A stretch of 64,000 nt of DNA from Costus lasius. Lineage: Eukaryota > Streptophyta > Magnoliopsida > Zingiberales > Costaceae. The notes under the pieces are model-generated. The model searched no databases. It was given only the letters and a program-made list of their open reading frames with translations, and was not told where the DNA came from. Below, piece by piece: positions 1 to 10,855 of the stretch. The DNA lies in NCBI GenBank assembly GCA_027563935.2, contig CM050447.1, positions 81,515,461 to 81,579,460 on the forward strand, written 5' to 3'. Both the position numbers and the translations under genes were made by a program. Each line of letters opens with the position of its first letter. Position 1 is the stretch's first letter.

Positions 1-1122
1 GGGACGCCTAATTAATGTGTGCTGTGCTGGGGCCTGCGAGCCTGGTTAAAACTTGTAAATTAATTTATATTGTGATCTGCGCATCACATTGCATTTAATT
101 TATAAAATGTAATTGACCTGCGAGTCAATCTTGTCTAGATAGATTAATTTGTAAATTAATCAGACAAGAGCACAGAGCACACTTGGCAGAGGCGCTTGCA
201 GCAGAGGCTTGACCAGGTGGGAGGTCTAGGGTTCGACTCTGGGACCAGGCGCATTTTCCCTGGTAGGCGCACCTGAGCTGCAGATGGCGCTTAGGCCCTG
301 GGTTGGGCCAGATGAGAAGCAAAAGACCCATGAAGAAAAGCAAGTGAAGACTTAAGTTTAATTTAAGGTCTAACTTAGGCTTAATGGGCTTTTACCACAT
401 AAGATCAGCATGCTTTCTATTTATTGCTTTTATAATTAGAATTGCATGAGTTTATCTTCTGCTATCACCATAGGAATTGCATGATAGTCAAGAAGATAAA
501 AGACCGTTAAAATCCAACGCTAAAATATCAAGCTCGTAAGCCTTCTGACGCGAAACCTCACTGTTCTGATTATCGTTGGAGCCGTGTTGTACCCACTCAG
601 TGGGCACGTCCATCTATCTTCAGACGGTGCGGGATTACACCTGCGTGTTACAGAGAAGGGATTTATCGCTTCTCGTTGCTCAGCATAGCACGTGGTGGTC
701 CAGGGAGTAGGTCGGGTCAGCTTGACCATGTAGGCTACATATGTGGCGCATATGGTAGCACATGGAGGCAGCCATCTGTGGGATCAGAGACTGTGTTGTA
801 CCAACTCAGTTGGCACAGTCAGCTGGATTGCCCAGATGAAGGGGAATCGCACGGGTTGGCGATTGGCTGGGACAGCCTACCAGAGACTAGTGCTTGTACT
901 CTCTGTGCATCTTATCTCGCCTGAGCGGGACGCGGAGACCAAGTATGAAATCTGGATCCCATCTCACTAAAAGAGTGTTACTCTTTCGGACTGTTTTCTT
1001 GGATTTTTCAGTCAGATAAAATAGTGAGAAAAGAATCTTTCTTAAGTCCTAGATTGATTCTGAACATTGATACTGACCTTGCTGTTCTTGCATTGTTGTA
1101 GATTCCTGCAGCAACGAACACC
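1..1122 (+). other. Untranslated leader of copia A1
   Basis: This non-coding stretch lies between the missing 5' LTR and the gag start. It matches the reverse complement of about 40440-41500 in A3 closely, including the segment just upstream of the ATG. Two short palindromes stand out, CCCACTCAGTGGG at 592-604 and CCAACTCAGTTGG at 801-813, each after a GTGTTGTAC motif and each kept in A3. Short open frames on both strands here are not conserved as protein and are left out. Confidence 0.8.
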
Positions 1123-2229
1123 ATGAGCTTCAATGTGCGATCCCTACTGGAAAGGGAGAAGTTTGCTGGGCCGAACTTCTCAGACTGGTACGGACACCTT
1201 AAGATTGTTCTTAAGGCAGAGAGGAAACTGTATGTCCTCGAGACGGCTATACCGCCTCAGCCCGCTCCGAACGCCACAAGGGCGGTTCGGGATGCCTATG
1301 AAAAGCATGTCAATGATAGCATTGATGTCGCATGCCTGATGCTAGCGTCTATGACGCCACCGCTGCAGCGTCAGCATGAGGATATGTCGGCTATAGAAAT
1401 TATAGCAAACCTCAAGATGCTGTATGCTGCACAGGCAAGGACTGAGCGCTACAATTTGACTAAGCTGTTCTTTCAGAGCAAACTGGCTGAAGGGAGCCCA
1501 GTGGGAGCTCACGTGCTCAAGATGATTGGGCACAAGGAGGCTCTAGAGAAACTGGGGCATACCATCAATCAGGAGCTTGCTGTAGACATTATTCTGCAGT
1601 CTCTCCCGCCCTCTTTCGATGCGTTCATCATTAACTTTAATATGAACAAAATCGATTGTACTCCGGTAGAGTTGCTGAATATGCTCTTGACTACGGAGGA
1701 GACTCTAAAGGGAAAGCCTTCAACCTCTGTCTTGATGTTTCCTTCAAGGAACAAGAAGAAGGGGAAGAAGGGCAAAGCCCCAGTCAAGAACTACAATAAG
1801 GCTCTGAAGCAAAAGGTCAAGCGGTCGAAGGAATACAGATGTTTCCACTGTGGCCAGCTGGGTCACTGGAAAAAGGACTGTAAAGCGCTCCAAGGAGACA
1901 AGAGGGGAAGCATCGCTTCTGGCTCAGGTATATACGTGACGGAAGTCATGGTTTCATCTTCTTCTATTTCATGGGTGTTGGACACTGCATGTGGAGTTCG
2001 CATTTGTTCAAATGTACAGGAACTCAAGAGAAGAAGACAGGTGGGACAGCATGAGGTGGACCTACGAGTTGGAAATGGGGCACGGGTTGCTGCTGTTGCT
2101 GTAGGAGACTATTTCATCTCTTTACCATCTGGACTTGTATTGGAACTAGACAATTGTTACTTTGTTCCCAGCATTACTAAAAATATTATCTCCATTCCTG
2201 CTCTTGTCAGGAAGGGGTTTTTCCTTTGA
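1123..2229 (+). CDS. gag: Copia Gag and protease, ending early at a frameshift
   Basis: This encodes the nucleocapsid and aspartic protease part of a copia polyprotein. The ATG at 1123 opens a Gag of the plant copia type (residues about 1-230), then a CCHC zinc knuckle near residue 245 (CFHCGQLGHWKKDC, spacing C-X2-C-X4-H-X4-C), then protease with the catalytic triplet in VLDTAC, here DTA rather than the commoner DSG or DTG. In the sister copy A3 the same reading frame runs on into integrase. Here a run of five T at 2218-2222 replaces four, and translation stops at a TGA seven bases later. The natural product would be one Gag-Pol polyprotein; this copy yields only Gag-protease unless frameshifting occurs. 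Confidence 0.92.
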   Translation: MSFNVRSLLEREKFAGPNFSDWYGHLKIVLKAERKLYVLETAIPPQPAPNATRAVRDAYEKHVNDSIDVACLMLASMTPPLQRQHEDMSAIEIIANLKMLYAAQARTERYNLTKLFFQSKLAEGSPVGAHVLKMIGHKEALEKLGHTINQELAVDIILQSLPPSFDAFIINFNMNKIDCTPVELLNMLLTTEETLKGKPSTSVLMFPSRNKKKGKKGKAPVKNYNKALKQKVKRSKEYRCFHCGQLGHWKKDCKALQGDKRGSIASGSGIYVTEVMVSSSSISWVLDTACGVRICSNVQELKRRRQVGQHEVDLRVGNGARVAAVAVGDYFISLPSGLVLELDNCYFVPSITKNIISIPALVRKGFFL

Positions 2230-5008
2230 ATGCAATATTTCAAAGTGTGTTCTTTCTTTAGATAATATTGTTTATGCTACTGGTTCAATTAACAATGGGT
2301 TATTCATGTTGGAGATGGAATGTTCTATACACAATATTGATAATAAGAAAGCCAAATATGCTGATGACAGCACCTTGCTATGGCATAGTCGTTTAGGTCA
2401 TATTAATAAGAAACGCATTAAGCGGTTGCATGATTATGGACTGCTGGGATCATTTTCCTATGAGGAGATTGATACATGCAAAGCTTGTTTCATGGGCAAA
2501 ATGACGAAGTCGCCTTTTCCTCATAAAGGTCAAAGGACTTCAGGTTTACTTGACCTTATACACAGTGATGTGTGTGGGCCTTTTTGTAAACATGCCAGAG
2601 GTGGCTATCAGTACTTCATTACCTTCACTGATGATTTCAGTAGATATGGGTATGTCTATCTTATGAGACATAAAAGTGAATCTTTTGACAAGTTCAAAGA
2701 GTTCAAGAATGAAGTACAGAATCAGCTTGGCCGAAATATCAAGGCACTTCGTTCTGATCGAGGTGGAGAATACCTAAGTCGAGAGTTTACTGACTATCTG
2801 AAGGAGTGTGGGATTATCTCACAGCTCACTCCACCAGGAACACCGCAATGGAATGGTGTGTCCGAGAGGAGAAATAGAACGTTACTTGATATGGTTCGTT
2901 CTATGATGAGTCAGGCTACTCTACCTTACTCCTTTTGGGGATTTGCACTGGAGACAGCTGCAAAGGTACTAAACCGAGTGCCATCCAAGGCAGTTTCAAA
3001 GACCCCATATGAATTATGGTATGGGAAACAGCCTAGCTTGACATTTATCAGGATCTGGGGCTGCGAGGCTTATGTCAAAAAGCTCGCCTCTGGAAAACTA
3101 GAGAGCAGATCTGAGAAATGTATCTTTGTCGGTTACCCTAAGGAAACTAAGGGTTATTATTTCTACGATCCCAAAGAGAACAAGGTGTTTGTTGCTCGGA
3201 CGGCCATATTTCTTGAGAAGGAGTTTCTTCTGCAAGAGGCCAGTGGGAGAGAAATAAAGCTAGATGAGAATCCAGAGGAAGGACAAAGTGGTCAAGCACA
3301 GTTGGATGAGCCTGAGCCAGTAGAACAGGTTACTGAACAACCTGAGGCTCAGATATCACGGGAACCGCGAAGATCGGGAAGGATCCGTCGACAGCCTGAG
3401 CGCTATGACGGAGTCTACATCATTGATCATGATGAACCCCTCACTTATGCGGATGCGGTCAGTGGACCAGACTCAGCTAGATGGCTTGAAGCTATGCGAG
3501 CCGAGATGGACTCCATGTCAGAGAACCAAGTCTGGGATTTGGTTGATCCGCCTCCGGGAGTTATCCCTATAGGCTGTAAATGGATCTTCAAGAAGAAGAT
3601 TGACATGGATGGTAACATGGTTACCTATAAAGGCAGGCTAGTTGCGAAAGGTTTCAAACAAATCTACGGGATAGATTATGATGAAACTTTCTCACCTGTA
3701 GCTATGTTTAAGTCTATTCGGATTCTTTTCGCGATAGCAGCATATTATGATTATGAGATCTGGCAAATGGATGTGAAGACAGCTTTCCTTAATGGAAATC
3801 TGGATGAGGATGTGTATATGACACAACCAGAAGGTTTCACTAATCCATCAGATCGTCATAAAATATGCAAGTTAAAGAAGTCTATTTATGGACTTAAACA
3901 AGCATCGAGAAGCTGGAATATTCGTTTTGATGAATCAATCTCTGAATTTGGTTTCATCAAGAACGAGGATGACCCGTGTGTATATAAGAGGTTTAGTGGG
4001 AGCGTGATTACTTTCCTAGTCCTCTACGTCGATGATATCTTGATCATTGGAAACGATATTCCTGAAATGCATGCGGTTAAGGCATGGTTAAGGAAATGTT
4101 TCCAGATGAAAGATTTAGGAGAAGCAGCCTATGTATTAGGTGTGAAGATCTACAGGGATAGATCTAAGAGGCTTCTCGGGCTGTGCCAGAGTACTTACAT
4201 CGATAAAGTCCTGGAGAGATTTCATTTAGAGAATTCTAAAAGAGGATATCTTCCAGTCAGACATGGTCTGAATCTTTCGAAGAGTCAGTGTCCACAAACA
4301 CAGACTGAGAAAGATGAAATGGACAATACGCCTTATGCTTCGGCTATTGGATCCATTGTGTATGCGATGTTGTGTACTCGCCCAGACGTCGCTTACGGGT
4401 TAAGCGTGACCAGTCGGTTCCAAAGTAATCCAGGTATGGCGCACTGGATTGCAGTCAAGAACATTTTAAAATATCTTCGGAGGACCAAAGATATGTTCTT
4501 GGTGTATGGTGGTCAGGAAGAACTCAGTATAGAAGGATATACTGACGCTTCGTTCCAGTCTGACCAGGATGATTTTCGATCGCAATCAGGCTATGTTTTT
4601 AGCTTGAATGGAGGAGCTGTGGTGTGGAAAAGTTTCAAACAGTCAATTGTTGCTGATTCTACCACAGAAGCCGAGTATGTAGCAGCCTCGGAAGCATCCA
4701 AGGAGGCAGTATGGATTCGTAAGTTCGTTCAAGAACTTGGTGTTGTTCCTTCGAGTGCAGATCCTTTGGTTATCTTCTGTGATAACACTGGAGCAATCGC
4801 ACAAGCAAAGGAACCACGGTCGCACCAGAAGTCCAAGCACATACAGAGGCGGTTTCACTTGATCAGGGAGATCATAGATCGTGGCGAGATCAAAGTCTGC
4901 AAGGTTCATACAGATGACAATCTGGCAGACCCGCTTACTAAGCCTCTGGCGCAGCAGAAGCATGAGAAGCACTGTAATAATATGGGTTTGAGATTTCTCA
5001 ACCATTAG
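2223..5008 (+). CDS. pol: Copia Pol: integrase, reverse transcriptase, RNase H
   Basis: This is the continuation of the A1 polyprotein, out of frame with gag by one base. Numbering from 2162, the integrase HHCC zinc finger lies at about residues 75-120 (WHSRLGH, then CKAC). The integrase core has D in HSDVCGP, D in LRSDRGGEY and E in NGVSERRNRTL. Reverse transcriptase spans about 455-700 with the YVDD active site near 4027. RNase H follows, with D in GYTDASF, E in TEAEY and D in FCDNTGAI. The frame is open to the TAG at 5006-5008. All catalytic residues I can locate are present, so apart from the upstream frameshift this looks functional. There is no separate start codon, because the protein is expected to be cut from Gag-Pol. 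Confidence 0.93.
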
Positions 5009-5011
5009 ATT

Positions 5012-5028
5012 AAGTGCAAGTGGGAGAT
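5012..5028 (+). promoter_or_regulatory. Polypurine tract of copia A1
   Basis: The purine-rich stretch AAGTGCAAGTGGGAGAT lies between the pol stop and the TGTTGGGG start of the LTR, the expected primer for plus-strand DNA synthesis. The same tract precedes LTRs of A2, B and B2. Confidence 0.8.
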
Positions 5029-6699
5029 TGTTGGGGTATGCCCTTAAGGCTAATGTTTGAGGCCTTGGGATTGTAACAGTATCATGTATAAACTCTTATG
5101 TTTATAAAGGCAATGGTTGTTATTCAGTTTGTTATATTATCTGCTGCAATACATATACTTCTGAATAATGTCTCAATGGTGTTCAGCTAGGCTGACATGC
5201 TGTAATGTCCTTAGTCGAGATATCTTGGTGAACATGAGACAACCTTGATATGATTGAGACTAATATGTGTTCTAATCTTATAGGATGCTTCGAGCATGGA
5301 ATAAGATGTAGACTCATGGGTACATTGGATGTACTGGACAGACCCTACTAGGATATTCAATTGCTTGTCACAATGTGAATAATCCTTGATTGCAACAAGT
5401 GGCACATTTCCTCTGACTTGAGATCACTTGTGTTTCTAAATGATGATTGTCATTGTTTTGAGGTAGTTCAATATCATTTGAAACATAATGGTTATAGACT
5501 ATCTTGGATGGTGAACTTGAGTCATGTTAGGGCGCTAGTGATAGATATAGGATTGCCGTCTCCTTGATTGGAGTGTGATGTTCTAAAGGGGCCCCCCTGG
5601 ATGAGATGATTGAGAAAGTGTATGGCCATACCCAGGTGACTATGATCATCTGATCTAATCATGCTCATCATATTGGAGCTACAAGCTTGACACGCTTGTC
5701 CAATAAGAACATCCAGTGGCAAAGGAAACTTGCATGCCTTGTGAAGTGGATTCACACTTGTGCTGTGGTTTGGGTGTAGTCTTGGAAGACTCTTTTCTTT
5801 ATATCGGGAGACAGTGATGTGTTGCTAGATACCCCTCACTGATCGTGATAACGTGAGTTATCGTTACCGACATTTAAAGGAAACCCTCAGGGTGATGATA
5901 TGGCTTACTTAAGTCAGATCGTATGGACTGAATTGTTTGGGTTCAGTTTAAAGGGATTTAGTCTCTGATTGTAAGTGAGATCTGGTCTGATCATGTTTGA
6001 TTGATTAGGGCTTGAGATCGGTAAGCTTCGATCGAGAGAATGGATGCTAGATCGGTGAGATCAGGAGCATCAAGAGATGAACGGTTGGATCTGGAGCCTT
6101 AGGGTTTAATTGTGATCTAGACCAAATCGCTTGGGTTAATTGGTCTTGGACCAAATTGAAATTGAACCAGCTCATCAAGTGAGCGCATGGTTCAAGTGGA
6201 GAGGAGTATGCGCTTGGGGTAATCCCATGGTCGCATGAAGAGAGTGGTTTACTATTTTTGGAAACCATGTTTCCAAATCGTGACCACGCCTCACGATAGC
6301 TTCTCTTCACGCCTATTGTCGCTCCTTCCTCGCGTGGCTCTCTCATTCGAGTGTTTTTGGGGTTGACGACAAGAAGCAAATCGCCAAGAAAAGAAAAGGT
6401 TCTCTCTTTCCTTCCATACGACAAGGACCTCTTGGAACCTTGCTAGCACAAGGAGCACCATCGGAGTAGGCGACTTCTTCATCTTGTGTGCGCATCCTTT
6501 GGAGGAGATCCCTATCGCTCTCTGCTTCCAAGTCGCCATCTAGAAATGGCATCGGTATGACATCTTCTATGTTTGCAATCGGTTTAACAAGTTGATCATA
6601 TGTTATGCATGAATCCGATCCCCTAGAAACCCTCTTCCACTGCTTAAAAATTTTATACGCGCCATGCTTTAGGGTTTCGCCCCCTTCTGGGACTTTCAC
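5029..6699 (+). repeat. 3' LTR of copia A1
   Basis: This 1,671-bp LTR starts TGTTGGGGTATGCCC and ends GGGACTTTCA. It follows the polypurine tract directly. Its first 1 kb is very similar to LTR2 at 7041-8729 and to the reverse complement of 42286-43965. From about 6060 to 6650 it diverges strongly from both, so it represents a different subfamily. Short open frames inside are not credible genes. Confidence 0.92.
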
Positions 6700-7020
6700 T
6701 CAGAAGCATCTAAGGAGGCAGTGTGGATTCGTAAGTTCATTCAGGAACTTGGTGTTGTTCCTTCGAGTGCAGATCCTTTGGTTATCTTCTGTGATAACAC
6801 TGGAGCAATAGCACAGGCAAAGGAACCACGGTCGCACCAGAAGTCCAAGCACATACAGAGACGTTTTCACTTGATCCGGGACATCATTGATCGAGGCGAG
6901 ATCAAAATCTGCAAGGTTCATACAGATGACAATCTGGCAGACCCGCTTACAAAGCCTCGGGCGCAGCAGAAGCATGAAAAGCACTGTAATAATATGGGTT
7001 TGAGATTTCTCAACCATTAG
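6700..7020 (+). pseudogene. RNase H tail of sister copia element A2
   Basis: This fragment encodes the last roughly 105 residues of a copia RNase H. It matches the A1 Pol C-terminus at nearly every position (five differences in the 99 residues from MWIRKF to LRFLNH) and has the same stop codon. It begins exactly after the CA that closes the A1 LTR, at the residue equivalent to about 4689 of A1. The simplest reading is that A1 inserted into the RNase H region of A2 and that the rest of A2 lies left of the window. The alternative is a tandem duplication of RNase H plus LTR. Confidence 0.85.
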
Positions 7021-7040
7021 ATTAAGTGCAAGTGGGAGAT
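7021..7040 (+). promoter_or_regulatory. Polypurine tract of copia A2
   Basis: ATTAAGTGCAAGTGGGAGAT lies between the RNase H stop and the LTR start, and is the same tract as at 5012-5028. Confidence 0.8.
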
Positions 7041-8729
7041 TGTTGGGGTATGCCCTTAAGGCTAATGTTTGAGGCCTTGGGATTATATCAGTATCATGTA
7101 TAAACTCTTTGTTTATAAAGGCAATGGTTATTATTCAGGTTGTTACATCATCTGCTGCAATATGTATACTTCTGAATAATGTCTCAATGCTGTTCAGCTA
7201 GGCTGACATGCAGTTAAGTCCTTAGTCGAGATATCTTGGTGAACTTGAGACAGCCTTGATATGATTGAGACTAATATGTGTTCTAATCTTATAGGATACT
7301 TCGAGCATGGAATAAGATGTAGACTCATGGGTACATTGGATGTACTGGACAGACCCTACTAGGATATTCAATTGTTTATCACAATGTGAATAATCCTTGT
7401 ATGCAAACAAGTGGCATATGTCCTCTGACTTGAGATCACTTGTGTTTCTAAATGATGATTGTCATTGTTTTGAGGTAGTTCGATATCATTTGAAACATAA
7501 TGGTTATAGACTATCTTGGATAATGATCATGAGTCAGGTTAGGACACTAGTGATAGATATAGGATTGCCGTCTCCTTGATAGGAGTGTGATGTTCTAAAG
7601 GGGCCCCCCTGGATGAGATGATTGAGAAAGTGTATGGCCATACCCAGATGACTATGTTCATCTGATCTAATCATTCTCATCATATTGGAGTTACAGGCTT
7701 GACACGCTTGTCCAATAAGAACATCCAGTGGCAAAGGAATCAAGTATGCCTAGTGAAGTGGATTCACACTTGTGCTGTGGTTTGGGTGTAGTCTTGGAAG
7801 ACTCTTTCCTTTATATTGGGAGACAGTGATGTGTTGCTAGATACCCCTCGCTGATCGTGATAACGTAAGTTATCGTTACCGACATTTAAAGGAAACCCTT
7901 AGGGTCGCACAATTTGATGATATGGCTTACTTAAGTCAGATCGTGTGGACTGAATTGTTTTGGTTCAGTTTAAAGGAGTTTAAACTCTGATTGTAAGTGA
8001 GATCTGGTCTGATCATGTTTGATTGATTAGGGCTTGAGATCGGTAAGCTTCGATCGAGAGTATTGATGCTAGATCGGTGAGATCAAGAGCATCAAGAGAT
8101 GAACGGTTAGAACTTGAACCATTTGGTTCAAAGAGATCTAGACCGTGGTTTAGGCTGATTTGGTTCGATCTTTGAACCAAATGCATTGGACCGAATTGGA
8201 TTGAACCGGTTCACACATGTGTGATCGCATGGTTCAATATGAAAGCGTTTTGGGCGGTTTGCATTGAGTGGGCGCATGGCTTCATGACTTTCCATATTTG
8301 GAAGTCATGTAACGCCACATCTCTACACAACGCCTCAACGCATCTTCGGTTCTTGTCTTGTCGCCTATCCACTCTTGCGTTGTCTTGTCTTCACGAAAAG
8401 GAGGAAGAAGAGCTTCATCGCCCTAGCCGCAAGAGATCTCATCTCCTCCACACAAAGGACTCCTTGAAGCTTTGCTAGCACAAAGATGCCAAGGGAGTAG
8501 CCATCTCTCATCTTGTGTGCGCGACTTTGGAGGAGAGCCAATTCGCCCTCTTGCTTCCAAGGCACCATCCAAGCGATGGCTATGGTATGATCCATTGTTG
8601 TTCTACACAAGTCCATGAAAGTTAATCATATGACATGCATTCGATCTTAGAAACACGAATATCCGCTTGCAAAATCATGATATGCGCCCCCTTAGGGTTT
8701 CGCCCCCCTTAGATTTAGGGGATTTTTCA
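7041..8729 (+). repeat. 3' LTR of copia A2
   Basis: This LTR of 1,689 bp starts TGTTGGGGTATGCCC and ends GATTTTTCA. It follows an RNase H end and polypurine tract, so it is a 3' LTR. It resembles the A3 LTR (42286-43965) over its whole length, more than it resembles the neighbouring A1 LTR, whose last 600 bp differ. Confidence 0.9.
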
Positions 8730-8833
8730 CTAGCAAGGATGAAAAAAACGACGAATGGGAAAAGATGGAGGAAGGGAAATTTGGTCACGTGATTTCCACG
8801 TGATCGAGATTCAGTGTACCGCCCAATTTGCAT
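8730..8833. other. Unassigned DNA after LTR2
   Basis: About 100 bp of non-coding DNA between the A2 LTR and the minisatellite. It would be the flank of A2 and should hold that element's target-site duplication, but the matching left copy is outside the window. Nothing else recognised. Confidence 0.5.
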
Positions 8834-9460
8834 CTCCCCGTCTGCGAACTCCCCGTCCATGAAGACAGTCGCTGTCCTCATGAACTCTCCGTCCGTGCGA
8901 GGTCGCCATGCCAGTAAACTCCCCGTCCGTGTGAGGTCTCCCTGTCCACGCGAACTCCCTATCTGCGAAGATGATCGCCGTCCTCGCGAACCCTCCGTTC
9001 GTGCCAGGTCGCTGTCCCAGCGGACTCCCCATCCGCACGAGGTCTCCCCATCTGCGAACTCCCTGTCCATGAAGATAGTCATTGTCCTCGTGAACTCTCC
9101 ATCCGTGCGAGGTTGCCATGCCAGCAAACTCTCCGTCCGTGTGAGGTCTCCCTGTCCACGTGAACTCCTTGTCTGCTAAGATGATCGCTGTCCTCGCGAA
9201 CTCTTCGTTCGTGCCAGGTCGCCGTCCCAGCGAACTCCCCATCCATGTGAGGTTGCCGTTCCAGCAACCTCCCCATCCGCACGAGGTCTTCCCATCTGCG
9301 AACTCCCCATCCGCGCAAGGTTGCCGTTCCAGCGAACTCCCCGTCCGCGCGAGGTCTTCCCATCTGCGAACTCCCTGTTTGCGAAGATGGTTGCTGTCCT
9401 CGTGAGGTCGCCGTCCCCGCAAGGTCCCCGTCTTGCAAGGTCGACGTCCACGTGAGCAAA
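8834..9460. repeat. GC-rich minisatellite with a 210-bp higher-order repeat
   Basis: The region is made of degenerate units of about 30-35 bp built on phrases such as GCGAACTCCCCGTCCG, CGAGGTCGCCGTCC and CTCCCCATCTGCGAAC. A longer unit starting CTCCCCGTCTGCGAACTCC at 8834 returns at 9044, a period of 210 bp, followed by shorter partial units to about 9460. Because the long period is a multiple of three and stop codons are rare, long open frames exist on both strands. I do not treat these as genes: they are low complexity and exist in several frames at once. Confidence 0.85.
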
Positions 9461-9967
9461 GCTCGACGTCGAGCATCCAACGTCGATCCGTCCATCCGCG
9501 AGCTCGATGAGCTGGTTGAGATGATGACGAAGGGAAGAAGACGGGATCGTGTGAAAATAGCGGGAATGATGCATGAGATTAGGTGGGGATGCGTTTCCGC
9601 CCGATTCAGACAGATCAAAATATAGTGGAAATGACCCCTCATTTCCTTTATTTAATCCATCTGTCCATTTCCATCCGCTCTGGTATATGGTGGAAAATTG
9701 ATGTTTCCGTCCGTTCCATCCCGTTTTCCATTATGGTAAACAAGGCCTAAAGTTCATTTTCGAGAGATGCATACTCTTATCAACATTTTACTTGATTTAA
9801 TTATTTCCTTTTAAAGACGTCTTTTATCTTCTTTTTCTGTTGGTAGCCTATATAAACCATATTTTGTTTCTTCTACAAATATCTATTAAAGAAAAAGTAC
9901 CAAGTTGTCAATAAATTTATGATTTTAAAAAATATAGTTAGAAATTAATAACATAATAAATTAAAAT
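9461..9967. other. Unassigned DNA with a possible transposon terminus near 9738
   Basis: From the end of the minisatellite to about 9740 the DNA is mixed in composition. Read on the minus strand from 9738, it begins GGCCTTGTTTACCATAATGG, which resembles the terminal phrase of many plant DNA transposons, but I found no matching inverted end on the left. From 9740 to 9967 it is AT-rich with no recognisable feature. Confidence 0.35.
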
Positions 9968-10580
9968 ACTTATGTTACACCCCTAAAAATAATCATAGTA
10001 ATATTTATTTTTCTATTTAACATAATGCAATTACCAATAATACAATATAAAATTGCATAACTTGAGAACAACCACAACTCAATTTTAACATATTTATAGG
10101 GGAACAACAACATAGCTTAACAAATTCAACAAATGTCAATCAACTAGTAAAAGATATAATTTGAACATCCTACTTCTTGCATACATCTTATATACCATAT
10201 TTACAATGTGATATTTTATCTAAATTGTTCATCCCAACCATGTACAATATAAAATGTACTTACATGAGCATATCATACTAACGACTCACTAATACATCCA
10301 AGTAGACAAAAGCATATAAGTAAATAATTCTTTTTAACTCCTCCATTGCCCCAAAGAAAGCAACAAAAATCTAACAAGTATTATATATAAAATTAAAAGA
10401 TTGAGTTATAAAACATAGTAAAAACTACATTGCTCATGCAACAAAATACATTTATATTACTAATTATAAAATAAATTTCATAATATATAAAGGATGTATT
10501 ATTACAGAATTTGTTAAAGAGATATATCAAATCCTAGCATAATTTCTTTCTAAACATATAGAACAAGGATAATATTAATA

Positions 10581-10855
10581 ACCTATGAGTATCAATAATA
10601 TCATAGAAATAAATGATAATATCAATAACTCATGAGTATTAAATGGCATCATAGAAGCAAAGGATGATATCACTATTTCATGAGTATCAAAAGTATCATC
10701 TCATAACTAAGGATATAATCATTAACAAATGAGTATAAAAAACATCATAGAAAAAAAGGATGATATTATTATCTCATAAGTATCAAAAGTATCATATCTG
10801 AATCAAGGATTTTATCATTAACTTATGAGTATTAAAAGCATCACATAAGAACGGG
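10581..10855. repeat. AT-rich minisatellite, about 48-bp unit
   Basis: Nearly six degenerate copies of a 47-49 bp unit are visible, each with a core like CATGAGTATCAAAAGTATCAT followed within about 20 bp by AAGGATGATATCATTA-type sequence. It lies inside the long LTR of the gypsy relic. Confidence 0.85.

Larger units (their letters stand above)
1..6699 (+). mobile_element. Ty1/copia element A1 (5' LTR beyond the window)
   Basis: This is the 3' four fifths of a Ty1/copia LTR retrotransposon. In order it shows an untranslated leader, gag-protease, integrase, reverse transcriptase, RNase H, a polypurine tract and a 3' LTR. Copia identity follows from integrase preceding reverse transcriptase. 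Its leader and gag match the minus-strand copy A3 at 38924-43965, which has the 5' LTR and primer-binding site missing here. The only clear coding defect is one extra T at 2218-2222. The sequence directly after the LTR (6700) is the RNase H of a sister element, so A1 most likely inserted into that element. The exact copia lineage is not assigned. Confidence 0.93.

Noticed and set aside
5029..8729. Tandem duplication of RNase H plus LTR as the origin of the double 3' end
   Set aside because: The last 600 bp of the two LTRs differ far more than their first 1 kb, so they belong to different subfamilies. Insertion of one element into another explains this better, though the left flank is needed to settle it.
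8811..9642. Long open frames on both strands in the GC-rich region
   Set aside because: They are by-products of a minisatellite with a period divisible by three. Several frames are open at once and the translated repeats have no recognisable domain.
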